64,000 bases of DNA from Vishniacozyma victoriae (Eukaryota > Basidiomycota > Tremellomycetes > Tremellales > Bulleribasidiaceae): contig JADPYG010000089.1 of NCBI GenBank assembly GCA_017654735.1, forward strand, positions 630,001 to 694,000, in the 5' to 3' direction. Positions 11,843 to 23,426 of this stretch are shown piece after piece. Made by a program: the position numbers and the translations under genes. The notes beneath the pieces are model-generated. The model was given only the letters and a program-made list of their open reading frames with translations. It was not told the origin of the DNA and did not search any database. How positions within the stretch are numbered: position 1 is the first letter of the stretch; each line of letters begins with the position of its first letter.

Positions 11843-12463
11843 TTAGACCCAGTTGCCTTCCCTAACTCCTCTGCCCTTCTTCTTCTCGATGACTACCACA
11901 TCCTCCCTCCTCACAACGGACCAGAACATATCGTCCTCACTAATGATCCTCTCCTTCCTCAATTCCCTTCCCTTCCTAGCCTCACCTTGAGCTTTCTCCT
12001 TCTTCTCCTTCCTTTTAGGCGATAACATTGGGAAATGAAGTTTCTTGCCAATGATCAACTCGATATCGGCAAGTAAAGTTTGTCTAGGTTTATGGTCGAA
12101 TAAAGCCAGCTCGGCTGGTAGGTATCGTGGAGATTGATTGATCGCAGAAGGGAAAGAGATGGCGGATGGGTATGAGATGGATCGAATTGGATGAGCGTGC
12201 CTTGGTCTAGTAGGGGATGAGAGGAGAGTGTTTAGCGGTGACCTGGCTGAGTGCCTTGAAAAGGTAGAAGGGGTGGATGGATCCGTGTAAAGAGTAGAAG
12301 CCGAGTCCAGAGATGTAGAGGAGTGTCTTTGGTGATGGTGAGGTGCGTAAGGTGTAAATGGTCCGTTTTGAGAGCGTTGAGAAGAAGTGTAGCTCGGAGG
12401 AGGAGGGGCCGGTCGGCTAGGAGTAAATTGGTCTCGTTTGGTAGGGGTAGTAGGTGAGGACAT
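11843..12463 (-). CDS. Hypothetical low-complexity protein
   Basis: Not recognised. The frame from 12463 gives about 206 residues. It starts MSSPTTPTKRDQFTPSRP, is Ser/Pro/His-rich with several SP/TP sites, then has a short ordered-looking stretch (YLPAELALFDHKPRQTLLADIELIIGKK). It ends in a Lys/Arg/Glu-rich tail (KRKEKKEKAQGEARKGREL ... MFWSVVRREDVVVIEKKKG). An in-frame ATG at 12559 would add 32 hydrophobic residues (MVVYGSSSNSS...). I prefer 12463 because the extension looks like translated 5' UTR. It lies tail-to-tail with the GH43 gene. Confidence 0.6.
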   Translation of the reverse strand: MSSPTTPTKRDQFTPSRPAPPPPSYTSSQRSQNGPFTPYAPHHHQRHSSTSLDSASTLYTDPSTPSTFSRHSARSPLNTLLSSPTRPRHAHPIRSISYPSAISFPSAINQSPRYLPAELALFDHKPRQTLLADIELIIGKKLHFPMLSPKRKEKKEKAQGEARKGRELRKERIISEDDMFWSVVRREDVVVIEKKKGRGVREGNWV

Positions 12464-12964
12464 CGTGATGGTATGAGCTTGTAAAGTAAGAGTGAGGAGT
12501 AGTGATTGGAGTATAAATTCTCGTTGAGATGAGTTTGATGAGGAGCCATAAACGACCATCTTGACTTGGATCTTATACCTGTGATGCCCACTTCACTGCT
12601 CAATCCCACTCAGCGTCCACCTTCAATCATCAATCAGACATACCTGCTTCGATGTCAGTGGTGATCAGCGAAAGGGAAATGTGAATATGAAGTGAAGTCT
12701 GATCATCGGTGAGAACAATAAGATCTTGATGTTTGTGAAACCAGAATTCGTCCCTTTGATTTTATGTGCTTCTTATCCTGTTCCTGAGTAGATTTCGAGC
12801 CCGGGGCATCTGTGTTTCGAGAGAGCGAGGCTGAATCCCGTGGAAAACAGAGATGCTGGATGTGAGATAATGTATGCAAATATGTTACAGTGTATAATCG
12901 AAACAACGAGATCTATCCTCTCACCTGAGTAGTCTCAGGCTCTAATTCCATGAAAACCATCACC
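12464..12964. other. Intergenic region between the hypothetical gene and RPC19
   Basis: These roughly 500 bp hold the upstream region of the hypothetical protein and the 3' flank of RPC19. Nothing else was seen. Confidence 0.5.
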
Positions 12965-13621
12965 CTAAGCCATATCAACATCCCCACCCCTACGTTCAGC
13001 GAGTGTATCCGCGACGACCTTCTTGACATCGACATCGTTCTCCTTGACGTATTGCCCATTCCTAGATATCAGCTCTGAGTCATTCTACCCGATGACCTTG
13101 GCGTGGCAGGCAGTCTTAGGGTACTCACTTCAAACTGGCATCGTATTTCGCATCAACGGCCGTCAACAGGTTCCGTAGATTACTAAGCGCCTTCTTCAAA
13201 CAATCGACTGCTGATAGACCATCTGATCATCAGCTTTGATCCAGGACTAGGGAAGATGACTTACCATACATCTGTATACGCAGATGAATTTTGGTTTCTG
13301 AAGGATGAGGTGCTGAATATCCACAGTACTCGACATCAGGGCTGATGTTAGCTCTTATCTCTCTCTTGGGTGGGCTGAGCTCACTCCTTCATGATGATCC
13401 ATCTGAGAGCATTTCCAAGGGTATGGTCCTCCTTCCATAGACAGAATGTACATGCCGAATAGTCAGCTTCGTGACCTGGTAACTATTTATCAGCTGATTT
13501 TACAGTACAATGAAGTTTGGAGACTTACGATGGTCACTTTCTCGTGGATGATGGAAGTTGACACAGATTGTTGAAGTGTTCCAGCGTTATCTAGCCTTGA
13601 TGTCTGTCCGTCGTCTGCCAT
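12965..13621 (-). CDS. RPC19: RNA polymerases I and III subunit AC19
   Basis: A small alpha-like subunit that pairs with AC40 in the assembly platform of RNA polymerases I and III in the nucleus. Five short exons were joined by eye. The protein starts MADDGQTSRLDNAG, then LPGHEADYSACTFCLWKEDHTLGNALRWIIMK, the hallmark DHTLGNxLR motif of alpha/AC19 proteins. It continues PDVEYCGYSAPHPSETKIHLRIQ, then GLSAVDCLKKALSNLRNLL. It ends ERRGGDVDMA with stop at 12965-12967. Length is about 150 residues, normal for the family. None of the frames is long, so it is easily missed. Confidence 0.92.
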
Positions 13622-14358
13622 TTTGTATTGTGTAATGAGTGAGTAGTGAGCCCGTTAACTAACCTTACTTGAATTGAGGTGAAATTTTGATTCCGCTGTC
13701 GTCAACCATCCTTTCCAGGAACCCACCCTCTCTACCACCCAACTCAGTCTAAAAACGCAATGCATAGCATGGCTGGCGGGCCAATCCAACCCAGCTTGAT
13801 AGATATAACATTCCATTCGACGAAGGTCGGCTACAATGGACCGGAATGCGATATCCCAACGTCCGAGCGCTTTTGGTCGATGATCCTTTTGTCCCCCTTA
13901 CCCCTTTTGTTTGGAACCGCCTTTTGTAACAAACCATATTCCACCTTTTAGCGCCTGTAACCCATTCCGACTACTGATTCCGCTTATTGATCATACAGAC
14001 ACGCCTTACGATACATCAAAAAGCTTACAAGTGCACGGTCCTTCCATCCACAATGCCCCCATTGTACCTAACCCTGGCTCTTTGATGAATAGCGAAATCC
14101 TGGAGTCGAGGCTTCTGTATCTATTGTCAAGTACATGATAGTAGCTGATGTAAGGGGTTGAATAATGATTGAAGGTTGAAGTGGTGTTTCGAAGTTATCA
14201 AATGGGTATTGATCGTTGATTGAAGTCTGAAGGGGTTGTTTATTGATATATAGTCGTCTCCATCATGGGTAGTCTTGTTTCTCATCCACTACTGATATAT
14301 CTTACGACTTCATCGTTGACTCTCTATACCTAGATTCATAGATACTACATTCGCTATC
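13622..14358. other. Intergenic region between RPC19 and a hypothetical gene
   Basis: A 737-bp divergent gap. It is pyrimidine-rich near 13690-13760. The short open frames do not extend across plausible splice sites. I see no gene or RNA here. Confidence 0.5.
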
Positions 14359-15213
14359 ATGCCTGCTGTTGCTCGAATCCGAACTGTTCGATCTTTATCA
14401 CCATCTCTCCTCACCCACATGACACATCGATATCTCCCTTACCACCGTACTGCTTCGCCATCATCTTCCGCCGACATCGCCTCGGATGTTAGTAGTATCT
14501 CCAGCCGCGATAGCTGTAGTTGCGATCGACTCAACTCATTGAGCATCTCTGAAAAGGTATGTCTGTTTTCCGAGATGGGTCCTGGAGACTAGACGAGGGA
14601 GGATTGGGATGCTGGGTGGACTTGAGATGCGGCTGGGTCGGACTTGAACGATCAGAGCTACGCTGATAATTAGTCCGCAAGTCCCGAGCAAAGGCAACGA
14701 TTACCTCCCATCTCCTCTATGACTCCGTAAGTCCCTTTCTGGTCTCCTAGAACGTCACTGACGTTCAGTCCTCGAAGGCCAGTCCACGCCCATCGACGAG
14801 CGATCTCGATGTCATCAGTTCCTTCCGGCTATATCGTCTTCCCAAACCAATCCCGTCAACGACCATCACCCCATTTCCACCCCAGCCCCAATGCTACCCA
14901 AGCTCCAGTCCATATGCTACCGCAGCACACGATGCGTCCTTCCCACCGAGCCCAGCCCCGACCCCAGCAACACCGACCTGTTCCAATTCATCATCGACCC
15001 GCTCCTATTCGGATCGCATCTCCTCCCCTTACTCCTATTCAAGAATCACCCAAACGAAAGGTCGGAGAGAAGTTGATGTTGGTTACACCTAGTATCGCTG
15101 CCTATCTGCGTCAAGGGGGAAGTGTTAGTATTAGAGGGCCCGATGGAAAGGCTTGGAAAGTAAGGGCTCCTATCAGGTCTCCTGTCTGCGGAGTCAGGAT
15201 GATGAGGATGTAA
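14359..15213 (+). CDS. Hypothetical Ser/Pro/His-rich protein
   Basis: Not recognised. Three exons join cleanly: MPAVARIRTVRSLSPSLL ... LNSLSISEK, then SASPEQRQRLPPISSMTP, then PRRPVHAHRRAISMSSVPSG onward. The second half is Pro/Gln/His-rich (HRAQPRPQQHRPVPIHHRP). A compact C-terminal part follows (PKRKVGEKLMLVTPSIAAYLRQGGSVSIRGPDGKAWKVRAP) and could be a short ordered domain. Length is about 225 residues. It is probably a disordered regulatory or structural protein. Confidence 0.6.
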
Positions 15214-15404
15214 ATGATCAACAGAGAGGAGGAGAGATTAAGATAGAGGAAGGAAGATCAGGAGAGGGGAGCAGTGGTCGCGGGAGAGAGACATGTTGTC
15301 AAGTTATCGATATCATCTTTGTTTGTTTATAATGTATTCCTGTCCTTCATACTTCTTCCACCTTTCTTCCATCTTTCTTCAAACTCAGCTATTATAGCTG
15401 AGAT

Positions 15405-15964
15405 CTAGATGAGCGACCTGTTGAGCTTGTTACCAGCTTTGACGAAGGTAGTCAAGTAACAAACTGTTGTTAGCCAAACATTTAATAATGTGTACATACG
15501 GTTCCCTGCCCAGTAGATCGCCGACCTCAAGAAGCTCAACTTCTTGTCATCGATCTTCAAGTATGAGTAGACTAACGTCAGCTCTAGAACACCTTAGCAC
15601 TCACTGTAAGCACATCGGATCAAGAAGAACGCGACCGACATCTTGGTCATGTACTCGGCGCTAAGGCCAGCTTGATTGCCGGCGACCTATTTATCAACAA
15701 CATCCAACATTAAAGGCAAAGACTCACGACACTAGCACAGAAGATACCAAGAGCTTCCCAACAGTTCTGATGACATGCTTCCCTCCTCCTCAACTTCTTG
15801 ATGACATTGGGCGAATATTTACCAGACTTCTCCATATCTGTAACATTGTTTCGAGGGTCCGCATTGTCTTTCCATCCTAATTTGATGGTAGCTCCCCGAA
15901 CAGAGCTGAATAGAGTCTGGAGAAAGACTCCGACGATAACGTGGTATGAATAATTGTTGTACAT
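15405..15964 (-). CDS. MAPEG-family-like membrane protein
   Basis: A small integral membrane protein of about 150 residues. It starts MYNNYSYHVIVGVFLQTLF at 15964 and has a hydrophilic turn with KKLRRREACHQNCWEALGIFCASVVAGNQAGL. The RxxxxHxNxxE pattern is typical of MAPEG (eicosanoid and glutathione metabolism) proteins. It continues EYMTKMSVAFFLIRCAY, SFLRSAIYWAGN and ends KLNRSLI. Three or four short introns are present. An in-frame ATG-less extension upstream is not used. Activity (glutathione transferase or otherwise) cannot be told from sequence. Confidence 0.7.
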
Positions 15965-16138
15965 GGTCGCTGTAGGAGTTCTGTATGAAAGATGGGGGAT
16001 GTTATACTGGTACAATACACCTCCGGAATAACCGGGGGATTGATCGAATAAACCCGTAACCCGGTTTACGATTTCGGCACCCGGCTCGTTGTCGTCATCA
16101 TCTCTTGAACTTGATCTTTGAACTTATCTTATCGCTCA

Positions 16139-17169
16139 ATGACATCGACAATGTCAAGCACAAAGCCCAAATCGATGCACACCACTTATCCGATGGTAGG
16201 TAAACGAGCGAGTGATCCGAACCCAGTACCAAAGTATGGGCGGATGTTCTTACACGTTGGAGCTGCTGCGATCATGGTGAAAGGCTTCACTTCGCTAAGT
16301 CAACTTGCTGTTGGGAAGGTCATGCAGCCTCAAGTAAGCTTCCTCCTCAACCAAAGTCAGATCATAGCTGATGTCACAGTACGGTGGTATGTTGAAAATG
16401 ACGATCGAGATGCAATGTACTGACAATCAGGTTTCTTTCAATATTTGACCATCATCGGGTACGCCCCGCTAGAGCAATATCAGAGTTGGACTGACATGTA
16501 GTCTCTTAACTTCCGGTATCGCAATGCTAGTAGCTGCCGCCTCGGATCTACTACCAAATGTCAGGAGTAAGTCCCTTCTCCTGGATACCGCTGGATACCG
16601 CTGATGATAGGTCTGAAGAGCGTCAAACGGATATTCCTCCTATTTTCAATGCCGATCGAAATCGTCATTTCTACCATCTACGTATGTCCTCACATGTCAA
16701 AGAAGCTCATGATAGTGGTCAATCGTATTGGTCAAGCCCGAACTTATGTTCCCTCCTAAACCCGATTCTATCGCTGGCGCAACCAATGCTGAACCTACGA
16801 ACCAAACTGCCGATCTCTTATTCAGGATCCCACTCTGGATGGACCTCAGCATGCACCTCCTTCCAGCTGTCGCTCTTATCATCGGTACGTCCCTTCTCAT
16901 CCAATTGAACTCCTCAAGACTGACTATTAGACTTCTTTGTTCTAGAAGAAAAGTTCAGACCGCCAGCATCGACCACTGGAGCTGCCCTCCTAGCTGGATC
17001 TTTCGGACTGGTCTATTCGGCATGGATCGAGCACGCTTCTGCTATTAATGGCAAATTCCCATATCCGTTCCTGAACGTCATGTCGATTGAGCAGAGGGTC
17101 ATCTTTTACATCGTTTCTGTTGTTGGCGCTTTGGCGACTTTTAGGTTCCTCAACAGTCTCCACCGATAA
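16139..17169 (+). CDS. FAR-17a/AIG1-like multi-pass membrane protein
   Basis: A predicted multi-spanning membrane protein of the FAR-17a/AIG1 (androgen-induced gene 1) family. Animal members hydrolyse fatty acid esters of hydroxy fatty acids, but the fungal role is untested. Spliced exons give FLHVGAAAIMVKGFTSLSQLAVG, LTIIG, LTSGIAMLVAAASDLLPN, IFLLFSMPIEIVISTIYW, RIPLWMDLSMHLLPAVALIIGFFVLEEKF and WIEHASAINGKFPYPFLNVMS. It ends VVGALATFRFLNSLHR. The LWMDLSMHLLPAVALIIDF-type segment and the YPFLN motif are what I used for the family call. The start at 16139 is the first ATG; there are about five introns. Confidence 0.75.
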
Positions 17170-17436
17170 CTATCCTTTGCCAATGCAGAATGACCCCAAG
17201 TAGAAAGGTCCTGACAACCCACACCAGTATCCGGAAGGATTCACGGATTCAGTCTCGAGGCTTCTATTCGAGCAAGACTAAACTGAACGTATCACTGATG
17301 AGAGGTTCAAATCTGCCAATGATACACATTTCGCTGGAATGCCTAGCTTTCACAGAGCAAATGTACATGTATCATACGATCTTATTCAAGCTACCTCAAC
17401 CCTACTTATCCCTAATCCTTGACTGACACTCGGCAC

Positions 17437-18755
17437 CTACGTTTGATACGGGTCCTTCCCACATGCCGAACAACACGGTGCATCCTCGCGATTCTTCAGC
17501 ACGATTTTGCCTCGCCATCGGCCATCCAAAATACCGTCGAGTGCGGCTTGGATGCCCTGGAGATTGCTCGGCTCAAAGTCTTGACCCGTGCTTCGAGCAA
17601 TGTGTCCGTCCAAATCGACATGGATACAGTAATTGTATACCTCGATAGTCGTAGTGTCGAGAGGGATATCTTCAAGTGGTACGACCTGGAAGTCATTCGA
17701 GTGCAGGAGCAGGCCTTGGTTCTCGTCGGTCAGGCTTTCATCCAGGTCTTCGACTATCGGACCGACAATGTCGTTTGGTATAGTGTCCCCATTTCCTGCT
17801 CCGATAATGACTCGAGGAGTCTGGAATATATAGCGGTTGACTGAACCGATCAAAATGGGCGGCAGGTGCATATCCTCCTCGCCGGCTTCTTCGGGAAGGT
17901 GATAGGTGACGGTTTCGGGGCTAGTGAGTGGCCGTGTGTAGTTGTGCTTGAGCGCCAGCGGACCCGAGCGGCTGGACTGGCAATAATGCTTGACACTCTT
18001 CAGACCAACCAGGTGATGAGGTATCGGCCTGGGAAGAAGTTTGTTGGAGGTGATGGAAAATCTGTCGCCCATCTGATCCCAAATCGGGAAGATGTAGCCC
18101 AGCGCCAAATCCGACCATGGAGCGTCCCAGGTCTTGCATCCGTCTCCGGCCATGATGACTCGCTCAAGTCTAGCGAAAGCCTGTCTCTGGTCTGGTGACT
18201 GGCCGGTGTCGGACTCAAGGTCTTCTGACCAAACGGCTCGACTGGTGTTCGTTTCTCGATTGGTGTTCACTCGATCCAATTTGTCGATGGCGGTACGACC
18301 CCAAACTTTGTCGGCGTAACCTTTATCCTTCTTGGCTCGAGTAACGATCCCGCGGTGGTCTTGTCTACCTGACTTTTTGCCATTCTCTTCCCATCTCCCC
18401 TCGCACAACAAGTTGAAATATTGCGGTTCGTCGTGGCTGTGGTCGATAGGATGGTATAGTCGAAGGGTAGTGACTTTGTTCAACAAGTACTCCATTCTGG
18501 ATTGAGGTTCGAGCTCCTTGACAAAGAGGTCGAAGTCGCCCACCAAGCATTCTTTATATAAGAATGGTTCTACGATAGTGCAAAAGAGCTGACATCAGCC
18601 ATGTCTGTCATGTTGAGAAGACCCACCTTTGAGACTCGCATCATTCTCGCCAAGTCCCGTTGTTGATCCAGCTTGGTTTCAAAATCGGGGGGACTGTTGG
18701 TGGCCAGCATTGATTCGACTATCATTTTGTATATCTCCGGTTTGAGTTGTACCAT
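17437..18755 (-). CDS. F-box-like family protein, paralogue A
   Basis: Member A of a local expanded family of unknown function. Exon 1 (18755-18627, 43 residues) is F-box-like (MVQLKPEIYKMIVESML ... DLARMMRVSK). A 38-nt intron follows VSK in phase 0. Exon 2 begins LFCTIVEPFLYKECLVGDFDLF, then KVTTLRLYHP, LKSVKHYCQSSRSGPLALKH, LPPILIGSVNRYIF, IEVYNYCIHVDL and WRGKIVLKNREDAPCCSACG. Total is 426 residues. The first 19 residues equal those of paralogue F, and the ends (CCSACGK) also match, so A and F are closest relatives in inverted orientation. Known F-box proteins link substrates to SCF ubiquitin ligases; that role here is inference. Confidence 0.82.
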
Positions 18756-18910
18756 GATGGATGATGTGAGTGAGAGATAGAACGTTGTTGTTGTACACCA
18801 TTGTTGACAAAGAGCGATAGAAGCATTGGATACTGCATAAACACACACAAAGATATATAGTTCCCTGAAAAGCATTGACCCCTTTCTACTGATTGTATCT
18901 TCATTTGCAT

Positions 18911-20213
18911 TCACTCAATAAAATGATAAGTCGTGCCTACCATGCGGTCATGATCCATCTTTATTTCTCCTTCAAATCCACAAGCCGAGCAAGGGGGACA
19001 TTCCGCACTGTTCTTCAAAAAGACTTTTCCTTTCCATCGGCCGATTCGTTCATTGAATATCGATTGAATAGGGGCTAGATCGAGCGGTGGATCAGTAGCT
19101 TTGGGGAAGGGATCCATCACGTCAACAAATTTGAAATATCGAATGTAATTGTAGATTTCGATCCTCGTATTGTCCAGCGACACCGAGGGGAATGAAAGAT
19201 ACTCGAAATCGGTGTCGTTCTTGACATGTAGAACCGGTCGTTCCCCCAACATGACTTGCAAGCAAAGTAGAACCTGAGCAACACTCTCAGCAATCTTGTC
19301 CTCCGCTGCATCGATTGAGCAAAGTAAATCATCCTCGCAGCGGAACATATATCTGTTGGTGGCGCCGAGAACGATAGGCGGTAGCCATATCAAGCCATCT
19401 TTCGAAAGCATTTTTGGAGTATGCATGGTAACGATTGAGGGGGGATTGTCGATCTTGATGACGTGATTGGGTAAAGCGAATGGTCCGGTGGGAAGTCGCT
19501 GGCAATAATGTTGGACGCTTGGTAAATCGAGGAGAAAGAGAGGGACCGGAGCTGGCTCGAGTCGCTCTGCAAAGCTGGTGAATTCGGATTGGAACGATCC
19601 CCAGGTCGGGGTGATCTCTTCGGCCGACATCGTGATTCGCTGAAGGTGACGTAGAGCAGGACTTTTAATCGTAGCCAACTTGAGAGCTAGGACAGCGGGT
19701 CCATAGAGGAATCTGTCGGCGAATCCGTCTTGCTGCATGGCCAACTGCAAGGGCCTATAGAAGTCACTTGCTTTCCTCTTGGCGACCAGGTAAGGCCACT
19801 CTTCGTTGGACACCAGCTGGAGGTAGGTCGGTTCTTTCAAAAGGCTGGTATCGGCTTCGTATAGTCGCAACGTCTTCACTCGACCGAGTAGATCAACTTT
19901 GTGCGGACTTGACGATATATCTTGTACGAAAGTATCGAGATCGCCTACTAGACAATCGTCGTACAGCTCGGTTTTGCAAATCTCGTACATGATCTACTCG
20001 TCAGCAAAAGGGATCGATGACCATGCTCACCTTAGAAACTTGCATGAGGCTGACGAGATTGGCCTGTCGACGTTGTCGCGAGGGCGCCGACAGCACGCTC
20101 GGGCTTCTAATACATTCGGCTGGTAGGGCGGCGGCATTGGCTTCGGCGTCGTCATCTGAGGAGACCAACGCTTTGACGATGAGGCGGTATATCTCTGGTT
20201 TGAGCTGTATCAT
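18911..20213 (-). CDS. F-box-like family protein, paralogue B
   Basis: Member B, 421 residues. Exon 1 (20213-20031) reads MIQLKPEIYRLIVKALVSSDD and ends NLVSLMQVSK. A 37-nt intron follows at the conserved position. Exon 2 opens IMYEICKTELYDDCLVGDLDTFVQDI, then RVKTLRLYEAD, EPTYLQLV, ITMSAEEITPTWG, LPSVQHYCQRLPTGPFALPNH, WLPPIVLGATNRYMF, VSLDNTRIEIYNYIR and GRWKGKVFLKN, then CPPCSACGF. The insertion between the F-box helices is longer than in A (ALPAECIRSPS). It is tandem with C and D on the same strand and most like C. No transmembrane or secretion signal is seen. Confidence 0.82.
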
Positions 20214-20449
20214 GATAGTGTACAAAGATGGAAAGGATGCGGTTCAATGAAAGGGAAGAAACGGCTAATATTTACCACCCCAGATTTAGAAGCAAAATGC
20301 ATATACGAGGACACACAGACACACACATATTACCCTACTTCAGATCTCAGATCTCCTATACTCATGTTCTCGCCTACATACTATCTATCGATATCACACC
20401 ACTACCTCGACTTGAGATGTCCACCTCATTAACTTTCATTGCCGAAATA

Positions 20450-21717
20450 TCACTTCATTCCCGTATAGTCCTTCCTGGGATGCCCTGCAAACCCGCAAGC
20501 TGAGCAAGGAGGACAATCCTCTCGGTTTTTGAGAAACACCTTGCCCTTCCATCTGCCAATCCTCTCGTCAAACAGCCTTTGAATATGAATGAGATCGTTA
20601 GGCGAGCGGTCGTTTCTATCCAAACTCGTGTGGCGAATATAATCGTACATTTCGAGCCTCGTATCGTTGAGAGAGACCGAGTCAAACGAAACGTACTCGT
20701 GACCGCTGGACTTGGCGTGTAGTACTAGGCGAGGACCCAACATGGTCATCATAGGCGCCACAAAGCAAGCCAAGTGGCCGAAGCTCATACTCTCTCCGTT
20801 ATCTCTCGAAGCTACTTCGTTGTTACTGTTGAACATATATCGATTAGTCGTACCGAGGACGATAGGTGGAAGCCAATCTGGGCCCCAATCTTCGAGCATA
20901 TGGGGGTAATGAAACGTAACTATGTCGGGGGGATTATCGATCTTTATGATGCGAGTTGGTAGAGCAAGAGGACCGGTGGGAGTTGTTTGGCAAAAGTGCT
21001 TGACGTTGGGCAGGCTGGCGAGGAAGATGGGGACCGGTGCCGGAGGAAGCGAGTAGGTAAACGCGTGGTATTCTTCCTGGTCACGTCCCCAGGGGAAGCC
21101 CTCGGCTTCCCCGGACATGATAACGCGTTCAAGGCGGGCGAAGATATTTGAGGTCGAGGAAGATCGGGCGACGGACCTCTCCAGAGCCTTGATTGTATGT
21201 CCAGACATGTATCTATCCGCGAATTCGGGATCCTGAAATGCCTGCGTCACTCCCGCGAAATAATCCTTGCTTTCTTTTTTGGGGACAAGTAACTGCCACT
21301 TCCCTTGTGTGATCAGTTCGGCATAAGAAGGCTCCTTCAAGAGATAGAAGTCACTCTGGTAGAGTCGAAGAGTTCTCATTCGACCGAGGAGCTCAATCTT
21401 CCGTGGGTTCGAGGATATGTCTTGTGCGAAAGTGTCGAAGTCGCCGACTAGGCAGTCTCGGTATAATTCGGCTTTGCAGATATCGTAAAAAATCTGGTGA
21501 TTAGTCTCGCAACCTGAAGTAGCCATGCGCTCACGTTTGATACTCTCATCAAAGCGGCAAGGAAAGCTTGCTGATCTCTAGTAATCAATGTCGCCGAGGT
21601 GTGCGATGCGATGAGTGGCTGTTTCGAGTTGGCGGAAGATCTGCTCCTGTGTTCACCATCAGGAGCGATTAGGGCTTTGACGATTAGGCGGTATATCTCT
21701 GGTTTGAGCTGTATCAT
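20450..21717 (-). CDS. F-box-like family protein, paralogue C
   Basis: Member C, 408 residues. Exon 1 (21717-21535) starts MIQLKPEIYRLIVKALIAPD and ends FLAALMRVSN, so Asn replaces the usual Lys at the splice site. A 41-nt intron follows. Exon 2 reads IFYDICKAELYRDCLVGDFDTFAQDI, RMRTLRLYQSD, EPSYAELI, VIMSGEAEGFPWG, LPNVKHFCQTTPTGPLALPTR, WLPPIVLGTTNRYMF, VSLNDTRLEMYDYIR, DERIGRWKGKVFLKN and CPPCSACGF. The frame is intact throughout. Its 5' region shares the start context and the long F-box linker with B, which suggests a tandem duplication. Confidence 0.82.
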
Positions 21718-21968
21718 GATGACGAGTATGATTGAGAGATACAAGAGGGTTACTAGGGTCCTTGACAACGCCTCTCGTGAATTGCTGAGAAAGGGAAGCA
21801 AGAAGCATGTTACATCCACACAAACACAATAAATCGTGCCCTGGAAAGGACTGTGCAACAAGAACCCTTATATACTGTTCATATCGGGATATATACATAT
21901 ACAGCATGTGCACTTGCTTCAATAGCGCCCTTGTCATCGTAGATCCAGCTATGTATCCTCCACTTGCC

Positions 21969-23251
21969 CTATGCCTTCTTGTATTTCCAGAACCCCTCAA
22001 ATCCACAGGCCGAGCAAGGCGGACAGGATAGTCTTCTCTATTCTTCAAAAAAACCTTGCCTTTCCATCGTCCCATCTTTCAGTCCAGAATTGACTGAATT
22101 CGAGACAGATCAGTCGGGTGGCGTTCTATAGTCTTGATGTCGAGCCCTGGACCAGAAACAGTACAGTGGCGAATATAGTCATAAATGTCGACCTTGGTTT
22201 CCTTGAGCGAAACCGAGTCGAAAGGAACGGTTTTGCTCTCATTGGGTTCGACATGAAGAACGGGAATCTCATTAAGCATTACTTTAAGCGGCTCCAAATA
22301 ATGAGCGATGTCCTCGGGGGGTAGGATAGTTCCCGGTTTATCGCTTGACAACAACAGGTTGATTCCGTTGCACATGTATCGATTCGTAGCGTCGAGTACA
22401 ATAGGTGGTAGCCACAAGGCACCAGTCTCTACGAACAAACCCGGATGATGTACCGTAACAATCTCGGGGGGGTGTTCAATCTTCAGAATCCGGTTTGGTA
22501 GAGCGAGGGGCCCAATCGGACTTGACTGGCAATAATGCTTGACGCTGGGAAGGTCGGCAAGAAGAAGCGGGATTGGAGGAGGGTCGAAGACATTGTTGAA
22601 GTTGCGGAATTCCTGTTGAATGACACCCCAGGGGAATGACTCGGCTTCTCGGGTCATGATGACACGTTCGAGACAAAAAAAAGGTCCCTGGGATCTGGAC
22701 CTCGAGTCTACCGCCTCTTGAATAGATTTGGCCGCTGGGCACAAAAGGAACCTTTTGGCGAAGGCCGGGTGATCCGATGCTAGCCGCATTTCCAAGAAGC
22801 AGTCCTCAGATGTTGATACCGATCCTGATAGTGTCCATTCGTCGTCCAACATGAGGTGTATGTATGTCGGTTCTTTGAACGAATGACCATCTCCGTGGTA
22901 TACTCGGAGGGTCTTGATGAGAGCCAGTTTTCCGACTTTTCTCGGGTTCGTTCCGATGTCTTGAGCGAAAGCGTCGATATCCGCAACTAGGCAGTCCTTG
23001 TATAACTCGGTCTCGCATATTTCGTACAGCTTCTGGACATTAGCCCAGTAGGATACACTGCTGCTTACCTTCGAGACTCGCATCAGATTCGCAAGAGACG
23101 CTTGATTACCCCTTCGAATGGCCGTTGCCGGGAGACCGAATGTTTGAGCCTGCTCGTTATGAACAGCTGGAGGATTGTTGGTATCTCCTTCCGATGAGAT
23201 GAGGTATTTGATGATGAGTCGATATACATCGAGTGGGAGTTCGGCTGGCAT
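21969..23251 (-). pseudogene. F-box-like family paralogue D, 3' end decayed
   Basis: Member D keeps most of the family plan. Exon 1 starts MPAELPLDVYRLIIKYLISSE and ends NLMRVSK. A 36-nt intron is followed by KLYEICETELYKDCLVADIDAF, LPSVKHYCQSSPIGPLALPNR, WLPPIVLDATNRYM and VSLKETKVDIYDYIRH. In the last part a TGA at 22079-22081 replaces the Glu codon of the family's DERIGRW motif. Past it, KMGRWKGKVFLKNRED continues in the same frame. Five extra bases at about 22026-22030 then push the cysteine motif out of frame. The family stop would be near 21969. The product may still be a protein of about 388 residues lacking the CSACG tail. Confidence 0.8.
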
Positions 23252-23426
23252 TGCGATGTATATGTGATACAATAGAGCTGGAAAATGAAGACGGTTGGTC
23301 GTCAAGCAATCCAAGAACCCAAGAACTCACAAAATCCAGGGACCTCTGTGTGTGTACGTCGTGGCCGGTGGATCAGGCTCACCCAATATCCCCAAACATC
23401 TTGAACTTACTTCACGACTTTCGCCA

